Under the pieces are notes generated by a model. The model did no database searches and had not been told where the DNA came from. It saw nothing but the letters and a program-made list of their open reading frames with translations. From contig JAFGTU010000356.1 in the NCBI GenBank assembly GCA_016933985.1, positions 1 to 8,825 on the forward strand: a DNA stretch of 8,825 bases. The letters are read 5' to 3'. Numbering within the stretch: the stretch's first letter is position 1; each line of letters starts with the position of its first letter. The translations under genes and the position numbers were made by a program. The DNA is from Sedimentisphaerales bacterium (lineage in GTDB: Bacteria; Planctomycetota; Phycisphaerae; Sedimentisphaerales; Anaerobacaceae). Of this stretch, positions 4,630 through 8,825 are shown one piece after another.

Positions 4630-7600
4630 AGGGGCCGCTCCTCGTCGGCAACGAATCGGCGGAATTTCTTGATTCTGTGAAACGTCATATAGTTGGCGTC
4701 GTGCGCCCTGTGTGCGCCGCCGAGGCCGTCGTCATAAGCGGTTCGCGAGACCGCTATTATGTCGTTGCCTTCGAAGAGCCAATCGATATACTGGAAGGCG
4801 TGGTTCTTACTGTCGGGGTGGTGAAGAATGACCGACTCGACATTCCAGTTTTTCAGGTCGGGTGATGTCACGAGGGTGAGGTTGTTTCGATATGCGGCGG
4901 GATTCTTCTGCTTGTTGACGAGGGACCAATACAGATTGCTGGTCGGATCGTAGCGGATTGTGAACTTGTTTGTGCCGCCGTAGAAGTGAATGAAGTCTCT
5001 ATCCGGGTCGAACGAGACGGTCTTTCCATCGTCGGATATGTGGACGATGGCGGCGGTTTCAACGTCGTCACGCTGGACTCGAAGGATGTTCACGAGATTG
5101 TTTTCGGGTGTTGCCACGATATTTCCTTCGAGCCATGCTTGTCCGGGCCGGCTCTGGTCGAAGCGCAAGCGGTTTGTCGAGGTCCAGGATTCGGCCTTGA
5201 GCAGGTCGGCATCGACGGGGGCCGACATTACAAAGCTGCGGAAGTTCACACCCCAGTCTTTTGGCGGGTTTCTATCCTCCATCGCCCGCCAGATTCTTCC
5301 TTTGTGGACTACTACCGGCACCGGGGCACAATGATATTGGCCTTCTGAAATCAGCAGGCCGGAATCTCCGTCATCGGGGGTGGTCCAGGTTTCGCCGTTG
5401 TCTGTAGAACGGCGGATTACGACTTTTCCATACTCGCCGCTCGTCCCCATAATGTAGAGTGCGCCTTTGTGGGTGAAGAGGGTTGACCACCATTGGCCCG
5501 CCAGCTCGGTCAGCTTCCTCCAGGTCTCTCCACGGTCGTCGGAGCGGAAGACGGCGGACCGGTTGTTCTTGGTGCCGGGACCGAAGAAATCGTGCGAGGC
5601 GATGTAGCTGCCGTTGGGAACGACTGCAATGCTTGGCGAGCCTATGTATCGACGCGATTCCGCGGGGCTTTGGTCGATTATTACCCCGGGGACCTGCAAA
5701 TCGGCTTTATACGAGGCTTTCGAGTTCTGCATCAGCCAGGCGAGGTTGAAGGCGTAATATTGCTTGCTGGTTATCAACTGTATTACGTTGTCAGGCGTCT
5801 GCGTGACGGCGAGGTAGCCTTTAGGCTCGGCGTGGGTATCGTCCATCGTAAATCTGCCAGTATTTCCGCCGCCGTCCATTTCTCTTGGCGGGTCGCCGGC
5901 GGTAATGAGCCGTTTGACGGGCCAGGTCCGGCCGTCGTCATAGGAAAGGGCCGCGTACATTCCATGGATGCGTCCCTCTTCCCCGCCTGAATCGGTTATA
6001 GCCATGCCTTTTTTAGGGTCGGCAAATGTGACTACGAGAATCGGACCCTCGTGGAGGCGTCGGAGTATCAGCCTCTGGCCCCCACCTATCGGTTGAAACG
6101 GACTTGCTGAATACGTCCAGGATTTGCCCATATCGTCGGATATGCTCATCGGCATTTGGCCGTCTATATTATTGCTGCGGCCAAGGGCCATCAGGTTGCC
6201 GTTTCTAAGCTGGACTACTCCTGCGTGAATTCCCGCAATCCAGCCCCCCTTCTCGCCTGCCTTGAAGGTTGGGTTTGGTTGACCGATGCCTGGGTCGCGC
6301 CACGTCCCGCCGTTGTCTCGGCTGATATGGATAGCCGTGCCGCCGTTACCGCCGGCGGCCGCGTCGCAAGGCAGAATGATAAAGCCTTCGTAGGACTGAA
6401 ATACCGATTGCACGGGCTGGTGGCGGTAGCCGTGTTCCGGGGCTATTATCCTCGCCGCCGACCACGTTGCCCCGCTGTCGGTGGATGTTCGCATTATCAA
6501 AGTCATCCTGCCCCACGTTGCCCCGACTGATAGGCCGTTAATGTGGTATATCTTCTTTTCGCCGTCATACCAGAATGCCGGGGCGTGGTCGTTGCGGTCG
6601 GGGGCGTCCCAGAACGGCGATGCCGGCTCCCATTCATCTGAGCCGTATCGCAGGCGGCTTGCGACGATGGCCAGCTCTCTGCCCGGTTCGGACCGGCAGG
6701 AGTACCATATAGCCAGCAGGTCGCCGTTGGGGCAGCTTGTCAGTGCGGGGTCGTGGTTGTGCTTTGAGTACATCGGGCCGTCCGAGCCGGGCGGGACCTT
6801 GACGTATTGGATCGGCCCCTTGAAATATGGTTTTTCAGGATCGGGACCTTTGGCAAGGTCTTTGGGGATGTCCTGATTGACGTTTTGACGGTTAAGCGGG
6901 ATAGGTGCAGGCCCAAGCGGCTTAGTCGTAGGCAGCTCGGCCTGGACGACGCGGAATCCGATGAGCCAGGACTTATCTTCAGGAAGCGTCCCGGAGCGGT
7001 TGGCAGAGCGGAGGTATTCGACTTTGGTACTGTGGGCCCCGCCGCGCGTAACCTTGAAATCGCCGGTTGACCGCCCTGCCGGGTCGGTCTGGTCGCCTTC
7101 TTCGTATGGGCCGTACCAGTCGTAGCACCATTCCTCGACGTTCCCATGCATATCGTAAAGCCCCCACGGATTCGCCGGCGTCGCGCCAACCTTGAGCGAG
7201 ACGGGCGTGGGGTCCCAAGTCTGCTCTTGGTTCTTATGGAAGCTCTTGGGCAAGTCGCTTCCCGTGCTGTATGCCGTGGTGGCGCCGGCCCGACAGGCGT
7301 ATTCCCATTCCGCCTCGGTGGGCAGACGATAGGTCTTGCCCTCCTTCTCTGAGAGCCATTTGCAGAAATTGACGGCATCGTACCAACTCACAAAGACTAC
7401 GGCCTCATCATCGTCCTTTGAGAAGTTAAACCTGCCGCGAAGCTTCTTATGGTCTGGATCGAACTGCTCGTATTGGGCGTTAGTGACTTCTGTTAGGGAG
7501 ATTGCGAAGGGCTTGACAGTGACTTTGTGGACCGGTCGCTCGTCCCAGTCGCCGCCCTCGGCCTGGCCCATAAGGAAGTCACCCGGCTCGACGGCAACCA

Positions 7601-7712
7601 GATTCATTCCTACTGAATTGGTAAATGATTCTTTGCCTCTTGCCCCTGCTGTTGAACAACCGAGCCCCCCTGCCACTGCAATTGCCAGTGTTATCAAGCG
7701 TATCTTCTTCAT
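4626..7712 (-). CDS. SUMF1-like domain fused to two sialidase-like propellers; lipoprotein (1028 aa)
   Basis: A secreted three-domain protein. Residues 1-19 are a signal peptide ending GGLGC, with C19 a likely lipidation site. Residues about 30-257 are an FGE-sulfatase (SUMF1-type) fold: NSVGMNLVAVEPGDFLMG, RLPTEAEWEYACRAG, GLYDMHGNVEEWC, RGGAH and IGFRV. The two catalytic cysteines of true formylglycine-generating enzymes fall at about T229 and L234 here, and no cysteine occurs between C196 and C327, so FGE activity is unlikely. Residues about 296-665 and 675-1017 are two BNR/sialidase-like beta-propellers with six canonical Asp boxes (S-x-D-x-G-x-[ST]-W at 410, 464, 525, 590, 724 and 769) and a degenerate one at 893. 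No F-R-I-P sialidase motif is visible at the propeller start. Likely extracellular or periplasmic, binding or processing glycans. It starts 12 nt after the 89-aa gene and overlaps the next by 4 nt. Its Shine-Dalgarno is weak, suggesting coupling. Confidence 0.92.
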   Translation of the reverse strand: MKKIRLITLAIAVAGGLGCSTAGARGKESFTNSVGMNLVAVEPGDFLMGQAEGGDWDERPVHKVTVKPFAISLTEVTNAQYEQFDPDHKKLRGRFNFSKDDDEAVVFVSWYDAVNFCKWLSEKEGKTYRLPTEAEWEYACRAGATTAYSTGSDLPKSFHKNQEQTWDPTPVSLKVGATPANPWGLYDMHGNVEEWCYDWYGPYEEGDQTDPAGRSTGDFKVTRGGAHSTKVEYLRSANRSGTLPEDKSWLIGFRVVQAELPTTKPLGPAPIPLNRQNVNQDIPKDLAKGPDPEKPYFKGPIQYVKVPPGSDGPMYSKHNHDPALTSCPNGDLLAIWYSCRSEPGRELAIVASRLRYGSDEWEPASPFWDAPDRNDHAPAFWYDGEKKIYHINGLSVGATWGRMTLIMRTSTDSGATWSAARIIAPEHGYRHQPVQSVFQSYEGFIILPCDAAAGGNGGTAIHISRDNGGTWRDPGIGQPNPTFKAGEKGGWIAGIHAGVVQLRNGNLMALGRSNNIDGQMPMSISDDMGKSWTYSASPFQPIGGGQRLILRRLHEGPILVVTFADPKKGMAITDSGGEEGRIHGMYAALSYDDGRTWPVKRLITAGDPPREMDGGGNTGRFTMDDTHAEPKGYLAVTQTPDNVIQLITSKQYYAFNLAWLMQNSKASYKADLQVPGVIIDQSPAESRRYIGSPSIAVVPNGSYIASHDFFGPGTKNNRSAVFRSDDRGETWRKLTELAGQWWSTLFTHKGALYIMGTSGEYGKVVIRRSTDNGETWTTPDDGDSGLLISEGQYHCAPVPVVVHKGRIWRAMEDRNPPKDWGVNFRSFVMSAPVDADLLKAESWTSTNRLRFDQSRPGQAWLEGNIVATPENNLVNILRVQRDDVETAAIVHISDDGKTVSFDPDRDFIHFYGGTNKFTIRYDPTSNLYWSLVNKQKNPAAYRNNLTLVTSPDLKNWNVESVILHHPDSKNHAFQYIDWLFEGNDIIAVSRTAYDDGLGGAHRAHDANYMTFHRIKKFRRFVADEERPL

Positions 7713-7724
7713 ATCGCTGAGAGC

Positions 7725-7994
7725 CTATAAAGTGACTTCTTTGTTCCGGTTTTCGATGAACTGCCTTACTTCAGGGCGGATGTATATGGTTTCGATGTCG
7801 GCGACTTTGGGCAATGCCTCAGCGCAAAGCGTTGCCACGTCGGAGGATGGAGCCTGTGTATCGACGAAAAAAGTCCGCCTGCCCTTGACCGTGCAGAGCC
7901 CCCCGCCGCTGCCCCCAAGGGGCTCGTTGCGTATTGCCACCCCGTTAGCATCCAGCATCGCCAGCAGCTCTTCGAGAATCCGTTGTTCGTTCAT
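7725..7994 (-). CDS. Conserved small protein with Gly-rich PLGGxGGGLC motif (89 aa)
   Basis: The ATG at 7994 begins MNEQRILEELLAMLDANGV. The frame continues upstream to 8099, but those residues look like translated intergenic DNA. No good Shine-Dalgarno precedes the ATG, which leaves some doubt. The product has an N-terminal helix (1-17), a short strand (VAIRNEPLGG), a Gly-rich turn GGSGGGLCTVKG around C34, a strand TFFVDT, a helix about 50-61 and IYIRPEVRQFI near the end. From memory, small proteins with PLGG-GGGLC followed by a G...FVD strand recur in planctomycetes and several delta-proteobacterial and acidobacterial genomes without an assigned function; this recollection is unverified. 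It has no signal peptide, so is probably cytosolic. It is the first gene of the operon, 12 nt before the large lipoprotein gene. Confidence 0.8.
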   Translation of the reverse strand: MNEQRILEELLAMLDANGVAIRNEPLGGSGGGLCTVKGRRTFFVDTQAPSSDVATLCAEALPKVADIETIYIRPEVRQFIENRNKEVTL

Positions 7995-8141
7995 CTTATC
8001 GTACCGCGTATAACGTATTACGTCTGCCCTCTTGGAGAGTTGACATTGCTCAAGAAAAAACGTATTGAACGTCGATATAATGTATAAGACTACGCACACA
8101 ATACCATATATTTGGGCTAATTCTATAGTGGGAGCCGGCAG
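7995..8141. promoter_or_regulatory. Divergent intergenic region, promoters expected
   Basis: This 147-nt AT-rich gap separates the minus-strand operon from the plus-strand kinase, so both promoters should lie here. On the plus strand a perfect TTGACA (8040-8045) and a perfect TATAAT (8076-8081) are visible, but they are 30 nt apart and so are not a sigma-70 pair; each lacks a good partner at 17 nt. An imperfect palindrome CGTATAAC-GTATTACG (8008-8023, 12 of 16 bases paired) lies close to the 89-aa gene and could be an operator. Planctomycete promoters are poorly defined, so no exact site is called. Confidence 0.35.
8130..8134 (+). promoter_or_regulatory. Ribosome binding site that fixes the kinase TTG start
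   Basis: GGGAG lies 7 nt upstream of TTG at 8142. The only ATG codons further in (8253 and 8271) would remove the helix before the H-box and lack such a site, so TTG is the best start. Confidence 0.6.
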
Positions 8142-8825
8142 TTGGCAAGTATTACAGGAAAACGGCTTAGTTTACACACGGATTTGCAGCGGCGGCGGGC
8201 GGAGAATGCCGCCTTGAAATCGCAGGTCGAGCAACTTGAGCGCCTTGCGAATATGGGCGCTGCAAGCTATATGATAGCGCACGAGATCAATAATCTCCTG
8301 GGCCCGATTGGGACCTACGCCGATCTGGCGCTGAACAACCCGGATGATGTTGAATTGGGTAAGAAGGCCCTTGGCAAGGCCGTGCGTAACTGCGAGCGGG
8401 CGTCGAAGATTATGGTGAGTATGCTGGCGCTGGCCAACGGGCGGACACAGGAGAAGGAGAATTGCAGACCGGCGGATCTGGTGGATGAGGTTTTTGCGTG
8501 CCTGGTTCGCGATTTCAGCAAGGACGGAATAAAAGTCGATATACAGATTGCGGCGGATTTGGAGGTCTGGGCGGTTCCGGCCCAGATTCAGCAAGTCTTG
8601 ATGAACCTGATTCTTAACGCTCGCGAGGCAATGCTAAAAGGCGGCGGAATTCTGCGTATCAAGGCCGAGCAAAGGGCCGATGAGGTGGAGATAACGGTAA
8701 GCGACACCGGAACTGGAATCGAGCCGGCGGACCTCGAAGAAGTATTCGAGCCTTTCTTCACAACGAAGAAGAAAGGCAAGTCGCCCTCTGGACGCCTGGG
8801 CTGCGGCTTGGGGCTGGCGTTCTGC
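8142..8825 (+). CDS. Soluble sensor-less histidine kinase, 3' end cut by the window
   Basis: HisKA plus HATPase core of a two-component kinase, 228 codons visible. The frame opens after the TAA at 8118-8120, and the TTG at 8142 is the start favoured by GGGAG at 8130-8134. Residues 1-45 are a charged, coiled-coil-like helix (LQRRRAENAALKSQVEQL) with no membrane segment or PAS/GAF domain. The H-box is MIAHEINNLLGP with H47. The N-box is NLILNAREAM (N155, N159), the G1 box DTGTGI (D188), then VFEPFFTTKKKG, and the G2 box GCGLGL (220-225), where the usual GTGLGL Thr is Cys. The layout resembles a planctomycete kinase group with HEINNLL near the N-terminus and no sensor, which probably receives its signal by protein contact. 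It faces away from the operon that encodes the response regulator. A C-terminal receiver beyond the window cannot be excluded. Confidence 0.92.
   Translation, partial: MASITGKRLSLHTDLQRRRAENAALKSQVEQLERLANMGAASYMIAHEINNLLGPIGTYADLALNNPDDVELGKKALGKAVRNCERASKIMVSMLALANGRTQEKENCRPADLVDEVFACLVRDFSKDGIKVDIQIAADLEVWAVPAQIQQVLMNLILNAREAMLKGGGILRIKAEQRADEVEITVSDTGTGIEPADLEEVFEPFFTTKKKGKSPSGRLGCGLGLAFC

Noticed and set aside
4986..5990. Several plus-strand frames opposite the large lipoprotein gene
   Set aside because: They are antisense to propeller sequence with intact Asp boxes and have no ribosome binding sites or domain features.
6740..7378. 212-codon minus-strand frame in another phase within the large gene
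   Set aside because: It is Arg/Pro/Ser/Thr-rich, typical of a shifted reading of GC-rich coding DNA, and overlaps the FGE-like domain, which is well supported.
4626..7712. Annotation as an active sialidase or sulfatase-modifying enzyme
   Set aside because: The FGE cysteines are absent, and no F-R-I-P motif or complete sialidase catalytic set could be picked out by eye, so only the folds are claimed.
8040..8081. TTGACA and TATAAT as a sigma-70 promoter for the kinase
   Set aside because: Both hexamers are perfect but 30 nt apart, far outside the usual 16-18 nt. Each alone is weak evidence in AT-rich DNA.

Overview
The window looks like chromosomal DNA of a planctomycete, most plausibly of the Phycisphaerae/Sedimentisphaerales type. 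This is inference from gene content: a secreted FGE-sulfatase-fold protein fused to sialidase-like propellers, small lipoproteins, a sensorless histidine kinase of a kind I associate with that phylum, and a TPR protein with a distinctive N-terminus. No rRNA, tRNA, CRISPR array, transposase or integrase is visible.

Layout. (1) Positions 1-941 are a gene-poor stretch on the plus strand holding only very small reading frames: the end of an Ala/Pro-rich protein (to 202), a 51-aa protein (279-434), a 77-codon frame broken by two in-frame stops (490-723), and a 13-codon mini-ORF behind a 12-nt perfect match to the anti-Shine-Dalgarno (758-816). Parts are clearly AT-richer than the rest (19 G+C of 60 at 421-480, against 37 of 60 at 7081-7140). 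(2) From 7994 down to 942 seven genes lie on the minus strand. In transcription order they are a conserved 89-aa small protein, a 1028-aa SUMF1-like/double-propeller lipoprotein, two tandem paralogous small exported proteins, a PfpI/DJ-1 family protein, a single-domain response regulator and, after a 239-nt gap, a 540-aa TPR protein. Spacings in the first six are 12, -4, 54, 44 and 6 nt, so they look like one operon; the TPR gene may have its own promoter. (3) From 8142 to the right edge a soluble histidine kinase is transcribed divergently. It starts with TTG and is cut by the window end.

How the genes may work together (inference). The kinase and the response regulator flank a block of envelope proteins and could form a two-component circuit, although they are not adjacent. 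The large lipoprotein probably acts on or binds an extracellular glycan or protein. Its FGE-like domain lacks the catalytic cysteines, so a structural or binding role is more likely than sulfatase activation. The two paralogous small proteins share a two-cysteine W-Y-x-P / C-M-K-Q / M-P-Y signature that I cannot assign to a named family. They overlap or follow the large gene closely enough to suggest joint expression. I see no convincing complete new defence or mobile system. The best candidates for novelty are the fusion protein, the paralogous pair, the conserved 89-aa protein and the interrupted and mini reading frames at the left end.
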